Assembly (NCBI GenBank): GCA_963649145.1
Contig: CAVJGI010000024.1
Span: forward strand, 1-23,620
Source of the DNA: SVKR01 sp963649145
Lineage (GTDB): Bacteria; Bacillota; Clostridia; Oscillospirales; Oscillospiraceae
Length of the DNA: 23,620 bases
Direction: 5' to 3'
Part shown: positions 1 to 7,477 of the stretch, in pieces
Layout: each line of letters begins with the position of its first letter
Position numbering within the stretch: the first letter of the stretch is position 1
The notes under the pieces: generated by a model
What the model saw: the letters and a program-made list of their open reading frames with translations, nothing else
The model's database searches: none
What the model was told of the DNA's origin: nothing
Made by a program: the position numbers and the translations under genes

Positions 1-288
1 CGTTTATTTTACTCCAAACTGTAAACAATCTCCCCGGACATTCTGTAAACAATCAGACCGGTCTATACAGTCCTCGACGTCCCGCAGCTTCCGGAATATC
101 CAAGCTTCCTGCAAACGGGGCGTCGAGGACGCCGACCCCTACGAAGTATCGCCGGAAGCTTGGAGGTTGACGGCAGCTTACAACCCTCCAGTCAGCCTTC
201 GGCTGACAGCCTCCCTTGCACAGGGAGGCCTTTAAAAGACGCCGCTTTGCGAAAGCTCCACATCGCGCGCAGGAAGGGAGGCACGCGC
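1..288. other. Non-coding leader before the sortase cassette
   Basis: I see no credible gene here. The stretch has a 12-base direct repeat CTGTAAACAATC at 19-30 and 43-54 (24-base period), the palindrome GACCGGTC at 56-63, and an inverted repeat of about 15 bases with one mismatch (70-84 against 116-130, core GTCCTCGACG/CGTCGAGGAC). From 121 it becomes a degenerate copy of the dispersed repeat annotated separately. TATACA at 64-69 could be a -10, but the hexamer 17 bases upstream (TTCTGT) is a poor -35, so I do not assign the operon promoter. An open frame runs through from 160, but its first 43 codons are repeat sequence. Confidence 0.6.
121..232. repeat. Degenerate partial copy of the dispersed inverted-terminus repeat
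   Basis: The order of sub-motifs matches the right halves of the full copies at 12683-12888 and 18775-18979. All share a GAGGAC/GGGGAT-like start, then GGAAGCTTGG, GGTTG-CGG-AGCTT, CCCTC-AGTCAGC, a TTCG loop, GCTGACAGC, and a final block pairing CCTCCCT with AGGGAGG. Here the end is CCTCCCTTGCACAGGGAGG, which can form its own hairpin. The left half found in the other copies is missing or rearranged. The copy lies directly upstream of the sortase ribosome site. Confidence 0.6.
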
Positions 289-1308
289 TTGAAAAAGAAG
301 AAAAAACGAAGCCCGCTCGCGTCGGTCGCGATCGCGCTTATTTTCCTCGTCGGGCTCGGCGTGCTACTCTATCCCGCGTTCAGCGATCTCTGGAACCAGC
401 GGCGGCAGGAGAAGCTCATCGGCAGCTACTTGGAGCGCGCCGAGAGCCTCAGCCCGGCGGACCACGCCGCAGAGCTCGCCGCTGCGCGGGAATATAACGC
501 CGCGCTCCGCCCGGATTTCCATGACGCCTTCACCGGCGAGCAGCCGCCGGAGACGGACCTGTACTGGTCCCTGCTCGACCCGGACGGCAGCGGCGTGATG
601 GGCTATCTGGAGATCCCGAAGATCGCCGTCCGCCTGCCGGTCTATCACGGCACGGACGAGACCGTGCTCCAGCAGGGCGTGGGCCACCTCGCGGGCACGA
701 GCCTGCCCGTCGGCGGCGCGGGGACCCACAGCGTGCTGTCGGGCCACCGCGGGCTGCCGAGCGCGCTGCTGTTTACGGACCTCGACCGGCTCGAAGTCGG
801 GGACAAATTCTGTTTGTATATTCTCGGCGAGCGGCTGACTTACGCCGTCGACCGCATCGCCGTTGTGGAGCCTGACCAGGTGGACGACCTGCTGCCCGCC
901 GGGGACGGCGACTATGTGACGCTCGTCACCTGCACGCCTTACGGCGTCAACACCCACCGGCTGCTCGTCCGCGGCGCGCGCTGCGCCGATGAGCCGGAGG
1001 AGACCGCGGAGCAGGTCAGCACGGCGCAGCAGATCGTCCGCAGCTTCGGCTGGAAGGGAAAGCTGGCTTATGCGCTCTGGGTGCTCGCGGCTGCCGCGGC
1101 GCTCGCCCTCGCGTGGGTGCTGGTGGGCGTTATCAGAAGAAAAAAGCGGAAAGGAGGAAAGCCGGACCATGACACGCCGCCTGAAAAATCGGATCACGCT
1201 TCTCGCGGCGCTGCTGGCGGCGCTGCTCCTCCTCCCGCTCCGGGCGGCGGCGCTCGCGCGCCCGGACCCGGAGACGCCGTGCAGTCTGACGCTGACGGCG
1301 AAGCTTGA
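289..1308 (+). CDS. Class C sortase (membrane transpeptidase)
   Basis: This is a cysteine transpeptidase that would cleave an LPxTG-type signal and join surface proteins or pilins. I start it at TTG 289, 7 bases after AGGAAGGGAGG (271-281). The longer frame from 160 only adds translated repeat sequence. The protein has 339 residues: a basic N-terminus, a membrane segment at about 10-30, the sortase domain at about 100-230, and a second membrane segment at about 258-283 followed by Arg/Lys. Both an N- and a C-terminal anchor are typical of class C. Catalytic residues visible are His153 (SGHRG), Cys215 (TLVTCTPYG) and Arg224 (NTHRLLVRG). The R-P-D-F stretch near residue 74 lies where class C enzymes have their lid. 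Oddly, the frame continues about 45 codons into the next gene (overlap 1169-1308), giving a low-complexity Pro/Gly/Ala tail. The LPQTG protein directly downstream is the obvious substrate candidate. Confidence 0.88.
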   Translation: MKKKKKRSPLASVAIALIFLVGLGVLLYPAFSDLWNQRRQEKLIGSYLERAESLSPADHAAELAAAREYNAALRPDFHDAFTGEQPPETDLYWSLLDPDGSGVMGYLEIPKIAVRLPVYHGTDETVLQQGVGHLAGTSLPVGGAGTHSVLSGHRGLPSALLFTDLDRLEVGDKFCLYILGERLTYAVDRIAVVEPDQVDDLLPAGDGDYVTLVTCTPYGVNTHRLLVRGARCADEPEETAEQVSTAQQIVRSFGWKGKLAYALWVLAAAAALALAWVLVGVIRRKKRKGGKPDHDTPPEKSDHASRGAAGGAAPPPAPGGGARAPGPGDAVQSDADGEA

Positions 1309-1975
1309 CGGCGCCGCCGTTCCGGGGATGCGCTTCGCGCTTTACCGCGCCGCGTCGCTCGATGCGCTCGGACACTGGGCGCTGACGGCGGAATTTGCGC
1401 CGAGCGGCGCGGACCTCGGCGCGCTCAGCGCGGCGCAGGACCTCGCTGCGGCGGCGGACGCCCTCGCGCGCTTTGCGTCGGCGGAGCGCCTCACTCCCAG
1501 CGCCGCGGAGACGACGGACGCGCAGGGCGCGGCGGCATTTTCGGGACTTGCACCGGGGCTCTATCTCGTGACGGCGGACGCCGCCGCGTCCGGCGGCTGG
1601 AAATATCGCTGCGCACCGGCTCTGCTCGCGCTCCCGGCGCTCGGCAGCGACGGGGAGAGCTGGGACTATGACGCCGCGGCGCTGCCGAAATTGGCGCGCA
1701 GCGCCCTCCCCGACCCGCCGGAGCCGACTCCGGAGCCGACGCCCGCGCCCACGGACGCGCCGCAGCCGACCCCGGAGCCGACGGAGACCCCGGTCCCGAC
1801 GCCGGAGCCCTCCGCGTCCCCGACCCCGACGCCCGCGCCGACCGGAGAGCCCTCCGGCACGGACGAAACGCTGCCCCAGACGGGGCAGCTCCGCTGGCCC
1901 GTCCCGGTGCTCGCGGTGCTGGTGCTCGCGCTCGCCGCCGCGGGGATAGGGTGCAGGAGGCGGCGGGATGAGTAA
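1169..1975 (+). CDS. LPQTG-anchored surface protein with prealbumin-like (SpaA/Cna-B type) domain
   Basis: The protein has 268 residues. The start is ATG 1169, 8 bases after AAAGGAGGAAA (1150-1160). Residues 1-30 form a signal peptide with a long Leu/Ala core ending in AAALA. Residues about 37-155 look like one SpaA/Cna-B-type beta domain (SLTLTAKLDG, PGMRFALYRA, GLAPGLYLVTADA). Residues about 182-230 are a Pro-Thr-Glu stalk (repeated TPEPT/TPAPT). LPQTG at 235-239 is followed by a hydrophobic helix and the basic tail RRRR, a complete cell-wall sorting signal. It lies between two sortases, so covalent attachment to wall or pilus is inferred. It could be a small ancillary pilin or a stand-alone surface protein. 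The fold assignment is by motif only; the sorting signal is certain. Confidence 0.85.
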   Translation: MTRRLKNRITLLAALLAALLLLPLRAAALARPDPETPCSLTLTAKLDGAAVPGMRFALYRAASLDALGHWALTAEFAPSGADLGALSAAQDLAAAADALARFASAERLTPSAAETTDAQGAAAFSGLAPGLYLVTADAAASGGWKYRCAPALLALPALGSDGESWDYDAAALPKLARSALPDPPEPTPEPTPAPTDAPQPTPEPTETPVPTPEPSASPTPTPAPTGEPSGTDETLPQTGQLRWPVPVLAVLVLALAAAGIGCRRRRDE

Positions 1976-2554
1976 GCGCCTCGGAAACATCCTGATCGCG
2001 CTCGGCGCGCTCTGCGTCGCGGCGTCGCTCGCGCTGCTGCTCCATAACGATGCCGAGGCGCGGGCAGCCGCCGCAGCGTCGGACGCGGTGCTCCCCGTGC
2101 TGGCGGAGGCGGTCGCCGCGCGCGGCGGAGCCGCCGGAGCCGGAGGAGACACCGGCGGAGGAGCCGACCGTGGAGATCGACGGCGTGTGCTATATCGGCT
2201 ATTTCTCGATCCCGGCGCTCGCGCTGGAGCTGCCCGTCCGCGCGGAGTGGAGCTACCCCGCGCTTCAGGAGTCGCCCTGCCGCTACGCCGGGACCGCGGC
2301 GGAGGGCGGGCTCTGCATCGCGGCGCATAATTTCCGCCGCCACTTCGGTGCGATCGGCGCGCTCGAAGCCGGAGACGCCGTGATCTTCACGGACGCCGCC
2401 GGGGAGACGCACACCTACGCCGTCGCCGAGGTCGCGACCCTCCGCCCGACCGCCGTCGACGAAATGCGCGACAGCGCATGGGACCTCACCCTCTTCACCT
2501 GCACCCCCCGGCGGCGCCAGCCGCGTCACGGTAAGGTGCGTGAAAACGGAATAA
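1968..2554 (+). pseudogene. Second sortase, interrupted by two +1 frameshifts
   Basis: The gene starts at ATG 1968 behind AGGAGG (1955-1960) and overlaps the preceding stop by 8 bases. The first frame gives a membrane anchor (MSKRLGNILIALGALCVAAS) and then loses sense. The next frame carries the sortase body: YIGYFSIPALALELPV, the His motif GLCIAAHNFRRHFG, and TLFTCTP with the catalytic Cys. The frame is lost again at the C6 run 2504-2509. Removing one base in the GC-rich stretch around 2115-2133 and one C from 2504-2509 gives a continuous 194-residue sortase ending GGASRVTVRCVKTE at TAA 2552. Exactly one extra base at each of two sites fits either a recent pseudogene or two consensus errors in GC-rich DNA. 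The TLFTCT...SRVTVRC ending resembles small class B/D-like enzymes, not class C, so it would be a different specificity from the upstream sortase. Confidence 0.85.
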
Positions 2555-2562
2555 AAAAGACG

Positions 2563-2599
2563 TATCCACGCGGCTTCGCCGCGTGGATAAACCTTTTTT
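2563..2599 (+). terminator. Intrinsic terminator of the sortase cassette
   Basis: A perfect 12-bp stem (TATCCACGCGGC at 2563-2574, loop TTC, arm 2578-2589) is followed by six T at 2594-2599. It begins 9 bases after the second sortase's restored stop. An A-run on the left side could let it work in both directions. Confidence 0.85.
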
Positions 2600-2603
2600 C
2601 GCC

Positions 2604-2645
2604 AAAAACATTGCCCCGCCGGGTTCCCGGCGGGGCAATGTTTTT
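2604..2645 (-). terminator. Intrinsic terminator of the dgt-dnaG-rpoD operon
   Basis: A perfect 20-bp stem includes flanking A/T pairs, with arms 2604-2623 and 2626-2645 and a TT loop. The right arm overlaps the rpoD stop codon. Read on the minus strand it ends in a run of T. It is back to back with the sortase terminator, sealing two convergent operons. Confidence 0.88.
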
Positions 2646-3966
2646 AATTCAAAAAGTCTCTCAGCTTCTTGCTGCGGCTGGGGTGGCGGAGCTTGCGGAG
2701 GGCTTTGGCTTCGATCTGGCGGATGCGCTCGCGGGTAACGTTGAACTCCTTGCCGACCTCTTCGAGCGTGCGGGTCCTGCCGTCTTCGAGACCGAAGCGC
2801 AGGCGCAGGACCTTCTCCTCGCGCGGGGTGAGCGTGCTGAGCACGTCCATGAGCTGCTCCTTCAGCAGCGTGAAGGACGCCGCCTCCGCCGGCTCGCTGG
2901 CGTCCTCGTCGGGGATGAAGTCCGCGAGGTGGCTGTCCTCCTCCTCGCCGATCGGGGTCTCAAGCGAGACGGGCTCCTGCGCGATCTTGAGGATGTCGCG
3001 CACCTTGTCGACGGGCATGTTCATCTCCGCGGCGATCTCCTCGGCGCTGGGGTCGTGGCCCAGCTCCTGAAGCAGCTGGCGGGAGACGCGGATGACCTTG
3101 TTGATGGTCTCCACCATGTGGACCGGGATGCGGATGGTGCGCGCCTGATCGGCGATGGCGCGGGTGATCGCCTGCCGGATCCACCAAGTGGCGTAGGTGG
3201 AGAACTTGTAGCCTTTGGTGTAATCGAACTTTTCGACCGCCTTGATAAGACCGAGGTTGCCCTCCTGAATGAGGTCGAGGAAGAGCATGCCGCGGCCGAC
3301 ATAGCGCTTCGCGATGGACACGACAAGGCGCAGGTTTGCCTCCGCCATGCGGCGCTTGGCCTCCTCGTCGCCCTCCGCCATGCGCTTGGCGAGGTCGATC
3401 TCCTCCTCCGGGGTCAGCAGCGCGACCTTGCCGATCTCCTTGAGGTACATGCGCACCGGGTCGTCGGTGGAAAAGCTGTCCGCCATGGAGTCGGTGTCCA
3501 GAATTTCCTCCTCCGTGACCTCCTCAAGCTCCTGAAGCTCCTCCAGCTCCGGCAGGATATCCAGATCGTCTACGGGCGGGAGAAAATCGTCGTCCTCGAT
3601 GATGGCCTCGATGCCGTTCGCTTCGAGCGACTCGTAGAATTTTTCGGTCGCCTCGGCGTCCAGATTCAGCGTTTCGAGGACCTCAAGCTCCTTGTTCGTG
3701 AGCTGGCCCTGCTTTTTGCCCTTTTCGAGCAGCTCGTTTAAGACTTCCTCCGGCACTTTCTCCGGCTGGGCGGGGGCGGCGGGCTCCTTGGCGGTCTTCG
3801 CGCTCTTGCGGGCGGTCTTTTTCTTTTCGGTGTTCTCCGGCGGTATCTCGATGAGCGTGAAGGGCACGGTGTCCCCTCCGTCCGCGGCGGCGAGCAGAGC
3901 GTCCGCCTGCGCCTCCAGATCCGCGTCTTTGTCAGTCATCATGTCGTTCTTTTTCTTTTCAGCCAT
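2644..3966 (-). CDS. rpoD: RNA polymerase primary sigma factor (sigma-A/sigma-70)
   Basis: This is the housekeeping sigma factor that directs RNA polymerase to -10/-35 promoters. It has 440 residues. Residues 1-70 are a charged Lys/Ala/Glu extension, longer than in Bacillus SigA. A region 1.1-like segment follows at about 72-120, an acidic linker at 120-165, and region 1.2 at about 168-200 (DPVRMYLKEIG). Region 2 contains ANLRLVVSIAKRY, GLIKAVEKFDY and FSTYATWWIRQAITRA. Region 3 has RIPVHMVETINK. Region 4 at about 375-440 carries the helix-turn-helix TLEEVGKEFNVTRERIRQIE. The start lies 2 bases after the dnaG stop, so it is translationally close to dnaG. The order dgt-dnaG-rpoD is a known Firmicutes form of the macromolecular synthesis operon. 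Confidence 0.97.
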   Translation of the reverse strand: MAEKKKNDMMTDKDADLEAQADALLAAADGGDTVPFTLIEIPPENTEKKKTARKSAKTAKEPAAPAQPEKVPEEVLNELLEKGKKQGQLTNKELEVLETLNLDAEATEKFYESLEANGIEAIIEDDDFLPPVDDLDILPELEELQELEEVTEEEILDTDSMADSFSTDDPVRMYLKEIGKVALLTPEEEIDLAKRMAEGDEEAKRRMAEANLRLVVSIAKRYVGRGMLFLDLIQEGNLGLIKAVEKFDYTKGYKFSTYATWWIRQAITRAIADQARTIRIPVHMVETINKVIRVSRQLLQELGHDPSAEEIAAEMNMPVDKVRDILKIAQEPVSLETPIGEEEDSHLADFIPDEDASEPAEAASFTLLKEQLMDVLSTLTPREEKVLRLRFGLEDGRTRTLEEVGKEFNVTRERIRQIEAKALRKLRHPSRSKKLRDFLN

Positions 3967-3968
3967 TT

Positions 3969-5720
3969 TTACCCACCATATCCTTTTTTATTTCTGAGTT
4001 TCTCCGCGAAGACGCGCAGGTCCTCGGCGGACGCCGCGCTCTCGCGCTCTGTTCTGATCACGCCGATGTAATCCGCCATCGCCTTCCTGCCGCTTGCGAG
4101 CACCTCCGGCTTTTGCAGCATGGCGGTGATGTGGTCGATCTCCTCCGGCGTAAAGCTCGCGCTCAGCGCCGCGAGGGAGAGCGGGGCGTGCGCCGCCGCC
4201 TTTTCGCGCAGTATCGTGTAAAGCCGCGCGAGCATCGGACTGGAAAATTCCTCCGGCGCGAGGTCCACGCCGTCAAGCAGCGCGGGTTCGAGCACCGCGA
4301 GGCGGATGACGCCCTCCTCGGCGAGCGCCGAGCGGGGGTTCTCGTAGCGCAGGGCGCGGCTCTGGGGCTGCGCCGCCGCGGTGACGGCGCGCACAGCGTC
4401 CCGCTCCGCCTGCCGCCGCGCGCCGGAGAGCTTCTTTTTGCGCGCGCGCTCGACCTCGTCGGCAAGGACGGTCTTGGCGACGCCCGCCTTCTCCGCCGAA
4501 CGCATGGTATAGACCTCGCGCTCGACCGGGGAGGGCAGCTCCGCGATGACGCCGGCAGCCTCCTTCAGGTAAGCCACGCGGCCCTCGTCGCTCGTGAGAT
4601 CATATTTCGGCTCGATCGCGCCGAGGCGGTATTCGATGTGGTTCGCCGAGCCCTCGATGAGATTCTTGAAGGCGTCCGGGCCCCGCGCGCGGATAAATTC
4701 GTCCGGGTCCTTCGCACCCTGCATTTGCAGCACGCGGACCTTGAGGTCCAGATTTTCGAGAATGCCGATGGCGCGCTGGCTCGCCTTCTGGCCCGCGCCG
4801 TCGTTGTCGTAGGCGATGACGACCTCCTTGACATAGCGCGAGATGAGCCGCGCCTGCTCCGGCGTCAGGCTCGTGCCGAGCGAGGCGACGGCGCTGTCGA
4901 AGCCCGCTTGGTGCAGGGAGACCACGTCTATGTTGCCCTCAACGAGCAAAATATATCCGCTTTTGGACTTTTTTGCCAGATTCAGCGCGAAAAGATTGTG
5001 GGACTTGCTGAAAACCGGCGTTTCGCGCGTGTTGAGATATTTCGGCTCCCCGTCGCCTAAAATTCTGCCGGAAAAGCCGATGACATCGCCCCGGATGTCG
5101 ATGACGGGGAACATGAGGCGGTTGCGGAAAATGTCGTGGACGCCCTTGCCGGTCTTGTTCGGATTCGCGAGCCCGGCGTCCACGAGCTCGAAGTCCTCGT
5201 AGCCGAGCGCGTGCATCGCGTCCGTGAGCTCATACCACGCATCCGCGGCGAAGCCGAGCCCGAAGGCAGTCACCATCTTTCCGCTGATGCCGCGCTTTTC
5301 GATATACGCCCTGCCCGGCGCGCCGCCGGGGGCGCGCAGCGCCTCGTGGAAAAACCGCGCGGCGGCGCGGTTGAGCGAGAGCAGCCGTTCCCGCCGGCGG
5401 CGGGAGCGCTGGGCGTCCTCGCTCTCCGCGGGAAGCTCCATCCCCGCGCGGCGCGCGAGAAACGCCACCGCGTCCGGGAAGGAGAGGTTTTCGATCTCCA
5501 TGATGAAGTTGATGACGCTGCCGCCCTTGCCGCAGCCGAAGCAGTGGTAGATCTGGCGGTCCGGCGAGACGGAGAATGACGGCGTTTTTTCGCTGTGGAA
5601 GGGGCAGAGCCCGAAGAGGTTGGAGCCGCTGCGCTTCGTGAGGCGCACATAGCTGCCGACAACGTCCACAATGTCGTTGCGGTCGGCAAGCTCCTGTAAA
5701 AATTGCTCGGAAAACGCCAT
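3969..5720 (-). CDS. dnaG: DNA primase DnaG
   Basis: DnaG makes the RNA primers for DNA replication at the fork. I start it at ATG 5720 behind AAAGGAGG on the minus strand, giving 583 residues, the usual size. The N-terminal CHC2 zinc-binding domain shows Cys39, His42, Cys60 and Cys63 (LCPFHSEKTPSF, YHCFGCGKGG). The Toprim catalytic core follows, with the Glu of LLVEGNIDV and the acidic motif IAYDNDGAG. The usual EGYMDV motif reads EGNIDV here, a conservative variant. The C-terminal about 150 residues are the poorly conserved helicase-interaction region (EEIDHITAML near the end). It lies 25 bases after dgt and 2 bases before rpoD. Confidence 0.97.
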   Translation of the reverse strand: MAFSEQFLQELADRNDIVDVVGSYVRLTKRSGSNLFGLCPFHSEKTPSFSVSPDRQIYHCFGCGKGGSVINFIMEIENLSFPDAVAFLARRAGMELPAESEDAQRSRRRRERLLSLNRAAARFFHEALRAPGGAPGRAYIEKRGISGKMVTAFGLGFAADAWYELTDAMHALGYEDFELVDAGLANPNKTGKGVHDIFRNRLMFPVIDIRGDVIGFSGRILGDGEPKYLNTRETPVFSKSHNLFALNLAKKSKSGYILLVEGNIDVVSLHQAGFDSAVASLGTSLTPEQARLISRYVKEVVIAYDNDGAGQKASQRAIGILENLDLKVRVLQMQGAKDPDEFIRARGPDAFKNLIEGSANHIEYRLGAIEPKYDLTSDEGRVAYLKEAAGVIAELPSPVEREVYTMRSAEKAGVAKTVLADEVERARKKKLSGARRQAERDAVRAVTAAAQPQSRALRYENPRSALAEEGVIRLAVLEPALLDGVDLAPEEFSSPMLARLYTILREKAAAHAPLSLAALSASFTPEEIDHITAMLQKPEVLASGRKAMADYIGVIRTERESAASAEDLRVFAEKLRNKKGYGG

Positions 5721-5745
5721 GTGTGCCTCCTTTCCCGAAAAAAGT

Positions 5746-6750
5746 TTACTTGACGCTCCAGCTCGCGGGGAGGAAGATGCGGCTGAACTCCGCGAGGGCA
5801 AAGGTGTCCGTCATGCCGGCGATATAGTCGCAGACGGCGCGCTCCAGCCCGTCGGTGCGGGCGATCGCCTGAAATTCCGCCGGGAGCTGGTCCGGGCGGT
5901 CCAGATAGTGTTCGAAAATGCCGCTTAAAATGCCCTTGACCTTGCTCTCCTCGCCCTTCGCCGTCGGGTTGCGGTAAACGGCGTCGAACATGAAGTTATG
6001 AAACTCATCGTAAATATCCGCCATCGGCGCGCTCAGCTGTACCCTGCCGCCGGCGCTGCTTTCGATGAGGTCGGTCAGGATGGTGTTGATGCGCTCGCTC
6101 GTGCGGCTGCCGGTCGCCTCCCGGATGGAGCGGGGGAGGTCCTCCTCCGTCAATATCCCGGCGCGCTCGGCGTCGTCCAAGTCGTGGTTTATGTAGGCGA
6201 TGCGGTCGGCAAAGCGGACGACGGTCGCCTCCATCGTGTCGTCCGGCGCGCCGTAGGTGTGGTTTAAAATGCCCATCCGCGTCTCATAGCAGAGGTTCAG
6301 ACCCTGCCCGTCCTTCTCCAGCCGGTCCACGACGCGCAGGCTCTGCTCGTAGTGGTGGAAGCCGCCGGGCATCAGCTCGCGCAGCGCGCGCTCGCCCGCG
6401 TGTCCGAAGGGCGTGTGGCCAAGGTCATGACCGAGACCGATGGCTTCCGCGAGGTCTTCGTTCAGGCGCAGTGCCCGCGCCGCCGTGCGCGCTAGGCGCG
6501 TGACCTCCAGCGTGTGGGTCAGGCGGGTGCGGTAATGGTCGCCCTCCGGCTGCAAAAAAACCTGCGTTTTGTGCTTTAAGCGCCGGAACGCCTTGGCGTG
6601 GGTGATGCGGTCCACGTCCCGCTGGAAGCAGGTGCGGATCGGACACTCCGGCTCCGGACGCAGCCGCCCCGCGCTCTCCGCGGCAAGAACCCCGTTCGGA
6701 CCCACCAAAACCCGCTCCAGCGCCTCGCGCTCCTCTCTTAGACAGGGCAT
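5746..6750 (-). CDS. dgt: dGTP triphosphohydrolase-like HD-domain protein
   Basis: This is an HD-superfamily deoxynucleotide triphosphohydrolase, hydrolysing dNTP to deoxynucleoside and triphosphate. I choose ATG 6750, 8 bases after AGGAGG on the minus strand, giving 334 residues. The GTG three codons upstream overlaps the ribosome site itself. The N-terminus has the family signature PIRTCFQRDVDRITHAKAFR and RRLKHKTQVF. Metal-binding HD motifs are the His of RTRLTHTLEV and the HD pair of AIGLGHDLGHTPFGHAGE. A distal Asp lies in AYINHDLDDA. It is first in the operon with dnaG and rpoD. Substrate preference (dGTP or broader) cannot be read from sequence. Confidence 0.93.
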   Translation of the reverse strand: MPCLREEREALERVLVGPNGVLAAESAGRLRPEPECPIRTCFQRDVDRITHAKAFRRLKHKTQVFLQPEGDHYRTRLTHTLEVTRLARTAARALRLNEDLAEAIGLGHDLGHTPFGHAGERALRELMPGGFHHYEQSLRVVDRLEKDGQGLNLCYETRMGILNHTYGAPDDTMEATVVRFADRIAYINHDLDDAERAGILTEEDLPRSIREATGSRTSERINTILTDLIESSAGGRVQLSAPMADIYDEFHNFMFDAVYRNPTAKGEESKVKGILSGIFEHYLDRPDQLPAEFQAIARTDGLERAVCDYIAGMTDTFALAEFSRIFLPASWSVK

Positions 6751-6838
6751 TTTCCGCACCTCCTTTATTTCACTGCAAATTTCTTCACCACTATATTCGC
6801 CGCCCGCGGCGGATTTCCCTTTATTTTTTTGAAAACTT

Positions 6839-6866
6839 TTGAAAAGTCCGCGTTTTTTGCGATTTT
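6839..6866 (+). promoter_or_regulatory. Candidate sigma-A promoter of hsp20
   Basis: TTGAAA (6839-6844), a 16-base spacer, then GATTTT (6861-6866). The -10 is poor, but its position touching the CIRCE copies the hrcA promoter arrangement exactly. No better pair was found in the long leader. Confidence 0.4.
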
Positions 6867-6891
6867 AGCACTCTTAACCGGCGAGTGCTAA
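6865..6891 (+). promoter_or_regulatory. Perfect CIRCE operator (HrcA site) of hsp20
   Basis: TTAGCACTC at 6865-6873, a nine-base spacer, and GAGTGCTAA at 6883-6891 match the CIRCE consensus at every arm position. The symmetry extends two more pairs outward (TTTTAGCACTC / GAGTGCTAAAA, 6863-6893). It lies about 150 bases before the hsp20 ATG. The leader between (6892-7041) has no gene. It contains TGTTCACA twice (6903-6910 and 6925-6932). Confidence 0.95.
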
Positions 6892-7041
6892 AATTCACAG
6901 TCTGTTCACAAAAATGCGTATATTTGTTCACAGACAGTGGGTATCATAAGAATTGTTCCGAGGGGGACAGAGAGATGTGAGCCCCGGAGGAACGGAAAGC
7001 TTGATTAAAGAATATACGATATACGAACGGAGGCAATTATT

Positions 7042-7473
7042 ATGTTCCTTACCCCTTATAGCAGACATCACGAGATCAGCTCCTTCAACCCCTTCCAAGC
7101 GATGGAGGAAATGGAGCGCCAGTTCTTCGGCGAGAGCAGCACCGGTTCGTTCAAGACCGACATCCGCGACGACGGCAAGGAGTTCATCCTTGAGGCGGAC
7201 CTGCCCGGCTTCAAGAAGGAAGACATCAGCATCGACATCGAGGACAACTATCTGACCATCACCGCCGCCCGCCACAGCGAGTATGAAAAGAAGGACAAGA
7301 AGGGCAACTATATCCGCTGCGAGCGCTCCTACGGCAACTTCTCCCGCAGCTTCGACCTCACCGGCATCGACACCGAGGGTCTGTCCGCCACCTTCGCCGA
7401 TGGCGTCCTGACGCTGAAAATGCCGAAGCTGGTCGAGACCAAGCCGGCAGCTAAGAAGCTGGAAATCCAGTAA
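7042..7473 (+). CDS. hsp20: Hsp20-family small heat-shock protein
   Basis: This is an ATP-independent holdase chaperone that binds unfolding proteins in the cytoplasm. It has 143 residues; the start is ATG 7042 after GGAGG. The short N-terminal arm (SSFNPFQAMEEMERQFF) precedes an alpha-crystallin domain at about 38-130. Visible landmarks are the FILEADLPGFKKEDI strand, LTITA, and the closing FADGVLTLKMPK, followed by a short C-terminal tail. The perfect CIRCE upstream indicates control by HrcA, whose gene starts 400 bases downstream. A structured repeat begins five bases after the stop. Confidence 0.95.
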   Translation: MFLTPYSRHHEISSFNPFQAMEEMERQFFGESSTGSFKTDIRDDGKEFILEADLPGFKKEDISIDIEDNYLTITAARHSEYEKKDKKGNYIRCERSYGNFSRSFDLTGIDTEGLSATFADGVLTLKMPKLVETKPAAKKLEIQ

Positions 7474-7477
7474 AAAA

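Noticed and set aside
2050..3741. 563-codon open frame on the + strand reading from the sortase through rpoD
   Set aside because: Only its first part is sortase sequence; past 2504 it is out of frame and then antisense to rpoD. A GC-rich shadow frame.
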